From assembly GCF_027579695.1 (NCBI RefSeq), contig NC_083587.1, forward strand, positions 45,745,232 through 45,809,231: a DNA stretch of 64,000 nucleotides, written 5' to 3'. Position 1 is the first letter of the stretch, and each line of letters begins with the position of its first letter. This DNA is from Neoarius graeffei (Eukaryota; Chordata; Actinopteri; Siluriformes; Ariidae). The notes under the pieces were generated by a model. It was given only the letters and a program-made list of their open reading frames with translations. It had not been told where the DNA came from and ran no database searches. Positions 55,301-64,000 of the stretch are shown here, in pieces. The position numbers were made by a program, and so were the translations under genes.

Positions 55301-56000
55301 AAATACATTCCTTAATGTATCTGTCACCAAAATATACTGTGGAAAAAGTCAAATTACGACTCTTTGTGCCAAATAAATGTGTGCTGTGTGTTGATTTCAA
55401 TTTACAGGTCAAAGTTTGCAGCAGGTTTTCTCTAAACTTGATTTTCTGTCAAGGGCTGTTTCACAATCAGGGTTGTAGTGTTTTGAATAACACCAACTAA
55501 CTCTAGCAACTCGGTCCAGTATACACAGTATTGTGCAAAAGTCTTACACACCCTGGGTTGTTTTGTTTTTTTTTCATACAAACTTTGTTATAGATTCCTA
55601 TTTTGTGACTTCTACATTATTGAGTCGGTACAAAAACATTCGTAGAGTTCCAAATGGTCGTTTCCCAGCACAAAATTAAATGTTACGGGGAAAAAGTTTG
55701 TATCTGAGCAGTATATTACATAAGAGAGCACTTTCCAGATTAAAAAAGAAAACATAATGAAGGCTGCTGGGTTTTGGTCCAAAATGAAGAAGCAAGTGTG
55801 ACAGTCAAAGTGTCCAGAAGAACTGTGGCTGGTTCTGTAAGATGCTCAGTAAATCCTACAGCTCATTTCCGCATGAACCTGCACTCACTGTACCTGGGAC
55901 TACCTTTTATTTTTAAAGCAAAGGGTCGTCTCACACCAAATACCCCCCCCCCCCCCCCCCATTTATTATGGCTTACCGCTGTTTATAGTATTTTGTTTAA

Positions 56001-56634
56001 AGTGTCATTCCACCATTGGATGTATTTTTTTTGGCATAAAATACAATATAGTTTATGACAACATGACTAGACAGAGAAATCTTTTAGCTTCAAAATGATA
56101 CATCAAACATAATTTTTTGACAACGACAAGTATATTAATTTTGCGACCAAAGTCACCTACCCTTTTAATTTCCGCGCGGTAGTGAAACGTGATGTCATCG
56201 GCAGGTTCCCCTTCCTGTGTACCACGTGTCGGTCTATTTTTAGACCAGGAAACCCCCAAAGTGAGAGAGTCATTTCTCCTTGTATATGGGGGCCAAAAAA
56301 ATTGCGAAAAATTGAGTTAATCTTTCAGTTAGCTAGATTTATTGGTATTAGCTAGATTTATTGGTATTATTTTTATCGCGTTCTATCCGCCATTGCTGAT
56401 AATATGTGCCACGTCACGTGGTACACAAGAAGGGGAACCTGCTGATGACATCACGTTTCACTACCGCGCGGAAATTAAAAGGGTAGGTGACTTTGGTCGC
56501 AAAATTAATATACTTGTCGTTGTCAAAAAATTATGTTTGATATATCATTTTGAAGCTAAAAGATTTCTCTGTCTAGTCATGTTGTCATATTGTATTTTAT
56601 GCCAAAAAAATACATCCAATGGTGGAATGCCACT
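56001..56634. mobile_element. TTAA-flanked foldback element, 634 bp
   Basis: It is flanked by TTAA at 55997-56000 and 56635-56638. The two arms (56001-56228 and about 56408-56634) are near-perfect reverse complements starting AGTGTCATTCCACCATTGG, so the RNA or single strand would form a hairpin of about 225 bp. The centre (56230-56400) holds a short tandem of TTAGCTAGATTTATTGGTAT. No coding capacity. Confidence 0.9.
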
Positions 56635-56654
56635 TTAATATTGAAACATTTTCA

Positions 56655-57026
56655 AGGGCGGCACGGTGGTGTAGTGGTTAGCGCTGTCGCCTCACAGCAA
56701 GAAGGTCCTGGGTTCGAGCCCCGTGGCCGACGAGGGCCTTTCTGTGCGGAGTTTGCATGTTCTCCCCGTGTCCGCGTGGGTTTCCTCCGGGTGCTCCGGT
56801 TTCCCCCACAGTCCAAAGACATGCAGGTTAGGTTAACTGGTGACTCTAAATTGACCGTAGGTGTGAATGTGAGTGTGAATGGTTGTCTGTGTCTATGTGT
56901 CAGCCCTGTGATGACCTGGCGACTTGTCCAGGGTGTACCCCGCCTTTCACCCGTAGTCAGCTGGGATAGGCTCCAGCTTGCCTGCGACCCTGTAGAACAG
57001 GATAAAGCGGCTAGAGATAATGAGAT
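56655..57026 (+). mobile_element. V-SINE, full length
   Basis: It is flanked by GAAACATTTTCA (56643-56654 and 57027-57038). Confidence 0.96.
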
Positions 57027-57118
57027 GAAACATTTTCATTATCTTATTTTTTTAAGCCATTTTTGGTCTACAGCATTTCTTTACAGATGCCTAAGATTTT
57101 TTGCACAGCACTGTGTGT

Positions 57119-57712
57119 ATGTAGTATATGCTGAAGTTTCTTATACCTTATTTTACAGGGACACACCAGCCCTACCGACAGCAGTAATGTCTCCTTATAA
57201 TTTCTTATAAATATGTTTGTAAGAGTCAAATCCGGGTTCAGTTTTGACCTTGTGGTCATTTCATTTTATTCTCCTTTAATTATTACACTTGGATTTTACT
57301 GCGTAAATTCAGAATTGCATCTTTCTTTTTTTTTTTTAGCCTTAACTAGTTTTTACTTTGGGACGTATACTGTAATTTCATTAATAATCGAAAGATATGT
57401 AAGTGGAAGTTGCATGTTTTTGTAAACTAAGTGCCTCTGACAGGATCCTTTTGTCTGTCAAAAATGTCCTCTCTGGAAAATGCTGACCATGTGATGAGGT
57501 TGTAAATGATTTTTAAGAAAATATTTGTCTTTTTTTTGAAGCAGAATAATTTGTTGTTGCACAGTAAAAAACAGGATTTGAAACATGCATGCGAGACACA
57601 TTTGCAGCAGAGCTTCACATGTGGTTGAAATGCAAGTCTATCATAAAGTGTCCTCTCCGGAAAACCACAAGGATTGTCACCACTTCAGCTGTCACGGAGT
57701 GTGTGTACCACC
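57119..57712. other. Unassigned stretch
   Basis: No gene or named repeat seen. Confidence 0.3.
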
Positions 57713-57720
57713 ATGTACAC

Positions 57721-58826
57721 TAGGGGTGGCACGGTTCACAAAAGTCGCGGTTCGGTACGTATTGCGGTTTGAGGTCTGCGGTTCGGTACGTATTGCGGTT
57801 TTTTTTTTTAATCTTAAGTACTCTGTATTTGGGCATATAGCCTACTATTTACCTTAAGTAAACATAGTTTAGGATACAGCATTTAAGAGAGGTTAAAATT
57901 ATAGTTACAATGAAATAATCATGCACAAACTGAGTTTGAGTTGACATAAGCACATTTTATGAACAATCTCTGATGAAAAGCCAGGTAGTATTTTGAAACA
58001 GCAAGAGGGAAGACATGGATGATTTCAACAGCTTTTTTTATTTACTACAGTATTTATACAAAGTGTCAGGAGTGTTTGCTGCCATGTTGTGGCATCTAGA
58101 GGAACCAGGTGTCTTTTGTCACATACAGAGTTTTCATAATTGGAAGAAATAAAAATGAGTTCTTAAAGCTTACTTTTGAACAGATGTGTGTGTTAAAACT
58201 TAAACTTTTATGTGGCGACCAACCAACCACCTATATACAAAAACCGAATCAAAAACTCTTCTAATCCCTGAGAGTGAGGATGTATTTTTTCACTTGAAAT
58301 TAAAGTGCAGTGTTTTGAAACGTATGGCTGGATTTCTTATCTAATCTTAAAATGCCACTGTATTCTTAGAACGATTTATAACAAAATACACACACAGCCA
58401 ATATAAAATATTGCAATAAAACCAATCACTGCACTGTTTAAAACAAACCTCCCCTCCCCTCGCCGGAAAAAAAAAAAAATCTAGTTTGCCCATTATCCTG
58501 TGTCATTCTGAGATGCGCAGATAGACAGTAAAGGGAATTCGGAATTCCCTTTACTGTCTATCTGCGCATCTCAGAATGACACAGGATAATGGGCGAACTA
58601 GATTTTTTTTTTTTTTTCCGGCGCTGCGGTACACCGGAAATCCGGCGCGGCGCCAGAACGCTATCACCCCTGTTCACGCGAAAGAGAACCACGTGGTTTC
58701 ATACGAGCATTCGGCTTTTTTTTTTGGCGAACGTCTTAAATAGGGGTACCGTGGTTTATACGCGTATTGCACCGCAACAGGCGTATCGTACGGTTCGGTT
58801 TTTTTCCCATAACCGTGCCAAGCCTA
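57721..58826. mobile_element. hAT-type element (1.1 kb) containing a perfect palindrome
   Basis: The ends TAGGGGTGGCACGGTTC and AACCGTGCCAAGCCTA are flanked by the 8-bp duplication ATGTACAC (57713-57720 and 58827-58834). GCGGTTCGGTACGTATTGCG repeats occur at the left end, with inverted relatives at the right end. No transposase. Confidence 0.9.
58461..58623. repeat. Near-perfect palindrome, ~80-bp arms, 1-nt centre
   Basis: Arms 58461-58540 and 58542-58623 are exact complements apart from the length of the A/T run and one mismatch (GTTTGCCC against GGGCGAAC). The centre is at 58541 within GGGAATTCGGAATTCCC. Confidence 0.95.
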
Positions 58827-58834
58827 ATGTACAC

Positions 58835-59307
58835 ACAGGACTTGAAAATTTGTACTTAAAATCGCATATCATTTCAACAGTTTTTCACTTGGTATATCTT
58901 TCTCTTGTGGACTATAAGAAAGGTGGTCAATTTTAAAAATATGCTACAATGCCATCTTCTCACCACACTAACACACCCAGTATATGACCTGTAGCTCTGA
59001 AATTCTGTGCAGTTAATTTCCGTCTTCATTTCCATTTTTTGGTAGCAGAGAAACACAAAAATCTGAAGTTTTTGTTTTTGGACTATTGTGGACCTGAAAA
59101 GTTTACCCTGATTGTGAAACAGCCCTGAAGATGATGGTACTTTTTAAATGTTTTTGTTAACTTCTCGCTGCACCAAATTTCACAAATGAACCCTTATGTT
59201 AAAGATAATTAGCACTAGACTTAGAATATCCAATAAACAATCCCCCCCCCCCTTTTTTAAAACCAACTGTACTCAATTTGCAGTGACATGCCCCATATAT
59301 GTATATG
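58835..59307. other. Unassigned stretch
   Basis: No gene seen. A C run lies at 59243-59253. Confidence 0.3.
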
Positions 59308-59320
59308 TAGCTTGTAGATG

Positions 59321-59657
59321 GTTAGCACAGTCACCTCACAGCAAGAAGGTCCTGGGTTCGAGCCCAGCGGCTGGCGAGGGCCTTTCTGTGTGGAGTTTGC
59401 ATGTTCTCCCTGTGTCCGTGTGGGTTTCCTCCGGGTGCTCCGGTTTCCCCCGCAGTCCAAAGACATGCAGGTTAGGCTAATTGGTGGCTCTAAATTGACC
59501 ATAGGTGTGAATGGTTGTTTGTCTCTGTGTCAGCCCTGCAGTGACCTGACGACTTGTCCAGGGTGTACCCCGCCTCTCACCCATAGTCAGCTGGGATAGG
59601 CTCCAGCTTGCCTGTGACCCTGTAGGACAGGATAAGTGGCTACAGATAATGGATGGA
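59321..59657 (+). mobile_element. V-SINE, older, 5'-truncated
   Basis: It begins inside the tRNA-like head (GTTAGCACAGTCACC) and is flanked by TAGCTTGTAGATG (59308-59320 and 59658-59670). More substitutions than the other copies, including loss of the 'GTGAATGTGAGT' repeat. Confidence 0.9.
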
Positions 59658-59671
59658 TAGCTTGTAGATGT

Positions 59672-60057
59672 GGGCGGCATGGTGGTGTAAGTGGTTAGCA
59701 CAGTCGCCTCACAGCAAGAAGGTTCTGGGTTCAAGCCCAGCGGCCGGCGGGGGCCCTTCTGTGCAGAGTTTGCATGTTCTCCCCATGTCTGCGTGGGTTT
59801 CCTCCGGGTGCTCCGGTTTCCCCCACCGTTCAAAGACGTGGTTAGATTAATGTAGGATGGGCCTTGGGCTGAGGTGCCCTTGAGCAAGGCACCTAACTCC
59901 CAACTGCTCCCCAGGTGCTGTCAGCATGGCTGCCCACTGCTCTGGGTGTGTGCGTGCGCGCTCGTTGCTCACGTCTGTGTTCACTGCTTCAGATGGGTTG
60001 AATGCAGAGAGGAATTTCACAAGTGTGTGTGATGAATAAAGTTGTGCTTTTCTTTCT
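59672..60057 (+). mobile_element. V-SINE, long-tail subfamily
   Basis: It starts GGGCGGCATGGTGGTGTAAG one base after the duplication of the preceding SINE. The central block ends at CAAAGACG and is followed by the long tail (CTTGAGCAAGGCACCTAACT ... CACTGCTTCAGATGGGTTGA ... GATGAATAAAGTTGTGC). Same subfamily as 40957-41300. Confidence 0.85.
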
Positions 60058-60063
60058 ATATAT

Positions 60064-60540
60064 CGGCTGCGTTTGAAACACAAGGTTTCTGCCTTGCTGC
60101 CGTAATAGACAGGTGTCTCATAAGGCAGGATTTCGACTGAAGGCATCACTTAAGATGTGACCTCAACACGCCATTTACTAAATTAGAGTTAGCTAGTTGG
60201 CTAACAGATACCTCACAAATCATATCACACAAATGTATCTGGTTACAGGGTTATAATATAAACATTTCAGTTCTATTTCTTGGTAACTTTTCAAAAAGCT
60301 AAGTGGGGGAGAGCCTCAAAACTTGCATTTGTATACGAAAGCACCTTTCTGCAAAGTTTGTTCCGCCATCTTGTTTTTTTTAATTTTTGAAGCAGCATCA
60401 AGGATACATCGATGTTGCCTTCAACTGGGCTTGGTTTGAAGGCACGAAACGAGACTTTGATCAGTTTCAAATGGTCCTTGATGCCTCACTGTCTTGTTAA
60501 ACAACCTCCTGAAGCAGCAGTTTCCCTGTTTCAAACACAC
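60064..60540. repeat. Possible MITE with GTTTGAAAC ends
   Basis: The left GGCTGCGTTTGAAACAC and right CTGTTTCAAACACACCC are imperfect inverted ends. Internal GCCTTCAA...TTGAAGGC motifs pair with each other. The boundaries are uncertain. Confidence 0.4.
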
Positions 60541-60874
60541 CCTTAATTTTATTATCATTGCTTCTTGACTTTTTGGGCACTCTGGCCTGTATTATTTCCC
60601 ATCCTGTACCATAAACCCACTGTAGATCTGATGCACGTTACTTTCTCGCTCAAGTATCACGATGCATAGCCGTTTCTTTCAACTTGAAATGTGCTTCTCC
60701 GTCTGGGAATCCAAGCACTCAGTCTTGTACATGAATACAAATAAAACTGTTGTTTAACAGGCACTAAAACCAGCAGGTACTTACTAATGGTGTACTTAAT
60801 GCAGGAAATTGCTATGCTTGAATTAGGTGCAGTTTGTAATTGAGTACTATAAAATTTATATTAAAATATATATA

Positions 60875-60959
60875 TAAAATATTGCTTTGGTTTGATTTAT
60901 AACTATATGATTTATAGTATAAATCATATAGTTATAAATCAAACCAAAGCAATATTTTA
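60875..60959. repeat. Perfect palindrome, 42-bp arms, 1-nt centre
   Basis: Arms 60875-60916 and 60918-60959 are exact complements around a single G at 60917 (GATTTATAGTATAAATC). No element end or duplication is recognisable around it. Confidence 0.95.
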
Positions 60960-61429
60960 GGGAGAAGATGATCATTTGAAGAACTAATAGACTGGAACAT
61001 TGCTGTGGCTGTTGTGGGATCGAGGTCATTTGGGCTTGGTACACAACAAAATATCTTCTGTGTGTGTTGGGGAGGAGGGCATAAATAGGAAAACAGCGAC
61101 TGAGGACAGAAAGACAATAGAGGAAAGGTCAGGGTGTGGATATCCTGAGAGAGAGAGAGAGAGAGACATGTTCTACTCAAAATACCCAACCTCTGATCTT
61201 CCTTTCCTTACTCTCCTCTTTTCACATTTTTATTTATTTATTTTTCCCCCCCTCTGGCAAGGGTAAAACTCTGGTTTCCATCCAGGGGTGTGTGTGCGTG
61301 TGCGCAGTCTTTGTGATATAAGAACAGCTGCTTGTAGCTTTGCACTGTTAAAACCAAGTGTTAGAAGTACTGCGTCTCTGTCATTCCTTGGTTCACACTG
61401 CAGAAGGATGAGCACGGCTTCCTCCAGTA
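60960..61429. other. Unassigned stretch
   Basis: No supported gene. A short GA repeat at 61146-61165. Confidence 0.3.
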
Positions 61430-61580
61430 CGTTGTTCTTGTTGTTGTTGGATGATTGTTGTTGGGTTGTTGGATGATTGTTGTTGCCTTTGGGCTGTTGG
61501 ATTGTTGGGGTATTGCTGTTGGGTTGTTGTGATTGTTGTTGAATTATTGTGGGTTGTTGGGTTGTTTGTTGCTGTTGGAT
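61430..61580. repeat. TTG-rich minisatellite
   Basis: Irregular tandem copies of TGTTGTTGGATGATTG and related units, e.g. TTGTTGGATGATTGTTGTTG at two places. Confidence 0.8.
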
Positions 61581-61661
61581 TGGAATTTAATTAAATTTCT
61601 TAGCGCAGAGCTTAACTTGCATTTTTGTCTCATATTTGACACTTTTTCCCACAGTCTTTAA

Positions 61662-61686
61662 AGTGCATATCCTGGACCAATTTCGT

Positions 61687-61723
<37 letters not shown>

Positions 61724-62357
61724 TATGAAAGTATGTCTCTTTACACACTCATCCAGAAGGGTAATTTTGCACAAGGCCATCTGTCTACAGCAAAAAAAAA
61801 ATTAAATAACAAAACACGTCTGGAAAAATTCCAAGGGAGTCTGGAGCCAGATTCGTGACGTCACCTGCGGAAGCGCCAGCAGGCTGCGCGAGCTTTGCAC
61901 GGTTTCAGTGCACAGCCTGTGTAGACCAAGCGCTCCCGTTTCTCTCTCATTGTCCGGTCTTTTGGAAAACGATGAGTACTAATCCCATCAAGATTGGTGT
62001 TGCTACACCCTCCTACGATACATCTGTTAACCATTTTAATAATTACGTGATAATGTTGAAGAAATTTGCAGAAAACCACCAGGTCGTTTTCTCATAAACA
62101 AACCAGCGCTGACGTAGGATTCAGAGGGAGGCGTCCCGCACGCGACATCACGAAAATCAATGTTTGCCAGGAAATCCAAATGGCAGGTTTTTCAGAGGTG
62201 GGCAAATTCGCCTCAAATGGCTTGATTTCAACTGAATTTTACTGGTATTGTGCAAGGTAAAAAAAATTGCACAAAATGTTAGATATTTGACCAAAGTTTA
62301 ATATAAAATAGGAGAATTACACTGCTCTTGCTCCTGAATTTACCCGTGATATGCACT
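61662..62357. mobile_element. Second TTAA-flanked THAP element family (696 bp)
   Basis: The ends AGTGCATATCCTGG and GTGATATGCACT are flanked by TTAA at 61658-61661 and 62358-62361. The 10-bp inverted ends and the body differ from the 29313-30533 family. A THAP exon lies on the minus strand. A T run lies at 61688-61717. Non-autonomous. Confidence 0.8.
61861..62079 (-). pseudogene. THAP-domain exon of the second TTAA element
   Basis: The frame reads MVNRCIVGGCSNTNLDGIST and HRFPKDRTMREKRERLVYTG, the first half of a THAP finger (C-x4-C, then HRFPKD and the basic helix). The later CxxHF is not seen. The frame passes a possible donor (CGCAG/gtgacg) at about 61861, so the finger may continue in a lost second exon. 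Confidence 0.6.
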
Positions 62358-62361
62358 TTAA

Positions 62362-62524
62362 GCCTAGTTTGTTTGGCTGTGGTGTCCTAATGTTTCAGAT
62401 ATGACTAGGGGTTTAAATTTTATATATTGCACAGCTTTTAATCGTGTGTGTGTGTGTGAATATAGTTATTGTTATATCCCTCATCAAAAAATTCCCATGC
62501 AGGGATTGGCCAACTGTGGTGAAA
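62362..62524. other. Spacer between the THAP element and the GATC-rich tract
   Basis: Nothing recognised except a TG run at 62444-62458. Confidence 0.3.
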
Positions 62525-62890
62525 AACCTCACAGGATCTTTAAGGATCCATGAAGATTTTCAAAGACCTGCCAAAGATCCTTAAAGATAAGGATCTTTTA
62601 TAGGATCTTAAAGATCTTCATATGTAAAATTAATTTGTAAAGATCCTCAAGGATTTGGCAAAGCTCTTTTTAAGGATCCTGAAAAGATCTTTGCAAAGAT
62701 CCTTTAAGATCCTCAAGGATTCAACAAGGATCTTTCAAGAATATTGCAAGGATCCTGTTAAGATCTTTACTAGGCTCCTTGAGGATTTGATCAGGGTCTT
62801 TTCAGGATCTTTGTCAAAATCTTCACAAGCTCTTTGCAAGGATTCTGCAAGATCCTCAAGGATTCAACAAGGATCTTTCTAAGATCTTGG
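62525..62890. repeat. Degenerate GGATCTT/AAGATCC repeat tract
   Basis: About 365 bp in which AAGGATC, AAAGATCCT, CTTTAAGATC and CCTCAAGGATT recur roughly every 8-20 nt in both orientations, with no fixed period. GATC occurs about twenty times. It is open in one frame for 75 codons, a consequence of the repeat. Confidence 0.85.
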
Positions 62891-63676
62891 AGCATTTCTG
62901 TGTGTGTAGATCTATGTATTGTGCCTAGTGAGGCAGGCGATAGCATGGTACAGTGCACATGCGCAGGTCAAAGGTCGCTCTGATGTAAACCACAAACAAA
63001 AATCATTTCCACTTAGAATGCAAACAAACCGGCAAAATGACAGTAGCAATTTGTGAAAAATGTAGAGCCTCCTATTTTCCGTTTCAAAAAACATTAAATT
63101 CCGTTTCAGACAATTTGTTTCAGTTATATGCTCAAATGACAAATTGGCATTTTTAGATTTTCAACATGTACATAATTCAGAATCCGAATTCTTAAGTACA
63201 TGTAATAAATACATGAAATTATGTTTCAGGTAACTGGTGTTGGGAGGCATCTGCATGTTTGTTGTCCTTGTGCATCTATCCCTGTAATCCTGCTTTACTG
63301 GCCTGCTGTAGTACAACTTCATATAAAGCTTTAAACTTTCTGTACACAGTCTAATATCTTAATGCACCTTAGAATCAACACTAAATTTCACTTCACTGAA
63401 AATGTGTTTTTCATTTATTTAAGACTGTAATTAATTAGTGCTGTTAACTTGATTGTTGACTGGCTCCTGCTATTTTCTTTAAAACTTTATATTGTATATT
63501 AATACTTTTATGGTTATCCTTACTCTTTATACATGCACATTGTTTTATTTAAATCTCAGTTATCATTTTATCCATGTTTTTCAAACTTTTATTCGTTGTT
63601 ATGCTTACAATGTTTTCAGTGCAACGACAGGTCTAACATAGTGTGTGTGTGTGTGTGTGTCCATTTAATATATACT
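62891..63676. other. Unassigned AT-rich stretch
   Basis: A fragment related to dispersed repeat R1 (ATTTCCACTTAGAATGCAAA ... GCAAAATGACAGTAGCAATT) lies at about 63004-63060. A TG run is at 63640-63660. No gene seen. Confidence 0.4.
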
Positions 63677-63680
63677 TTAA

Positions 63681-64000
63681 AGGACCCATGGCATGGTGGT
63701 TTGTTGATGCTTTAAACGGGCTCGTGGAGGTTTCCGGATGTTATATCCGCAGCCTTTCTCGAAATGAACCCTCGGCACGTAGATATAGCCTCCTGGGAGA
63801 AAGCCCCATTTCGGCGCTTTTCCCAGTGCGTCGTTTTGCTAATGAGAAGCAGGAGGCGGGGAAGGGTAGAGGGTGGGGGCGGGCCATGGGGGGAGGGGCT
63901 TGACCAAGCTGCGGGCATGCTACCTGTGTGTGAACAGTAGCAATGGCAGGTCAAGCAACAGTCCAAGCTTTCGCTTTTGACCCCTCGGACTCCTTTCGTA
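63681..64000. mobile_element. Kolobok-like TTAA element, second copy, cut by window end
   Basis: TTAA at 63677-63680 is followed by AGGACCCATGGCATGGTGG, matching the left end and first 200 bp of the 29313-30533 element. After about 63890 it diverges: sequence absent from the short copy includes an ATG at 63943 (MAGQATVQAFAFDPSDSFR, open to the window end). This could be the start of a transposase-type gene in a longer copy. Confidence 0.75.

Larger units (their letters stand above)
55524..57118 (+). mobile_element. Degraded Tc1-like element holding two later insertions
   Basis: The left end CACAGTATTGTGCAAAAGTC and right end ATTTTTTGCACAGCACTGTG are inverted, with TA at the outer edges. A short frame at 55774 (EEASVTVKVSRRTVAG) resembles a transposase DNA-binding helix. 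The interior is cut by the foldback element 56001-56634 and by a V-SINE at 56655-57026. Confidence 0.65.

Noticed and set aside
62655-62882. 75-codon open frame (MAKLFLRILKRSLQRSF...)
   Set aside because: It is a by-product of the GATC-rich repeat, whose units lack stop codons in that frame.
62912-63142. 76-codon minus-strand frame
   Set aside because: Overlaps an R1 repeat fragment and has no coding features.

Overview
This window is vertebrate nuclear DNA, almost certainly from a ray-finned (teleost) fish. It is AT-rich, intron-bearing and packed with fish-type mobile elements: V-SINE (DANA/Mermaid-type) SINEs, two other tRNA-derived SINE families, several Tc1-like elements, hAT and pogo-like elements, TTAA-flanked THAP (Kolobok-like) elements, and CR1/L2/Rex1-type LINE remains. 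The SINE families and the CD79a protein would fit a catfish or another otophysan, but the sequence alone does not prove the species.

Genes. The one gene I can name is cd79a (Ig-alpha, the signalling chain of the B-cell receptor), plus strand, five coding exons between 20752 and 28025. The splice phases join cleanly into a 229-residue protein with signal peptide, Ig domain, one membrane segment and an ITAM. Just upstream, an unrecognised plus-strand gene appears to end: exon 653-754, a 17-kb intron, terminal codons 18009-18033, and a long 3' UTR with a poly(A) signal at 20567. Only about 160 bp separate that end from the cd79a start codon. A third plus-strand gene seems to begin at 40343 (first coding exon in a CCAAT-type promoter context). 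I could not find its later exons.

Repeat layout. 2.9-8.8 kb is one minus-strand LINE cut by three DNA elements: a pogo-like element, an element carrying a RecQ-like exon, and a hAT element that itself contains a 91-bp MITE. 8.8-17.3 kb is a pile-up of PIF/Harbinger-like, SINE, hAT and unclassified inverted-repeat elements. 22-27 kb (cd79a introns) holds a Tc1 remnant, two copies of a dispersed repeat, a THAP fragment and a head-to-head pair of V-SINEs. 29.3-30.5 kb is a complete TTAA-flanked THAP element. A second copy starts at 63.68 kb and runs off the window. 31.9-39.2 kb holds two copies of a TA-flanked MITE. The second copy is split by a Tc1 element that is split in turn by a V-SINE. Between the two MITE copies, three more Tc1/mariner-type elements lie in (TA)n/(TG)n tracts. 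41-42.5 kb has V-SINEs and a Rex1-like LINE end. 43.9-45.5 kb is an unusual 1.6-kb element with perfect terminal repeats, repeated internal copies of the terminal motif and a small two-exon basic protein. 48.9-51.4 kb is a Tc1 element with a pogo-like element inside, which again contains a 92-bp MITE. 54-58.8 kb holds two hAT elements, a long foldback element and a Tc1 remnant. 59.3-64 kb has V-SINEs, a perfect palindrome, another TTAA/THAP element and a degenerate GGATCTT-rich tract.

Overall, the host genes here are few and widely spaced. Most of the remaining sequence is layered transposon insertion, and the order of insertions can be read from target-site duplications.
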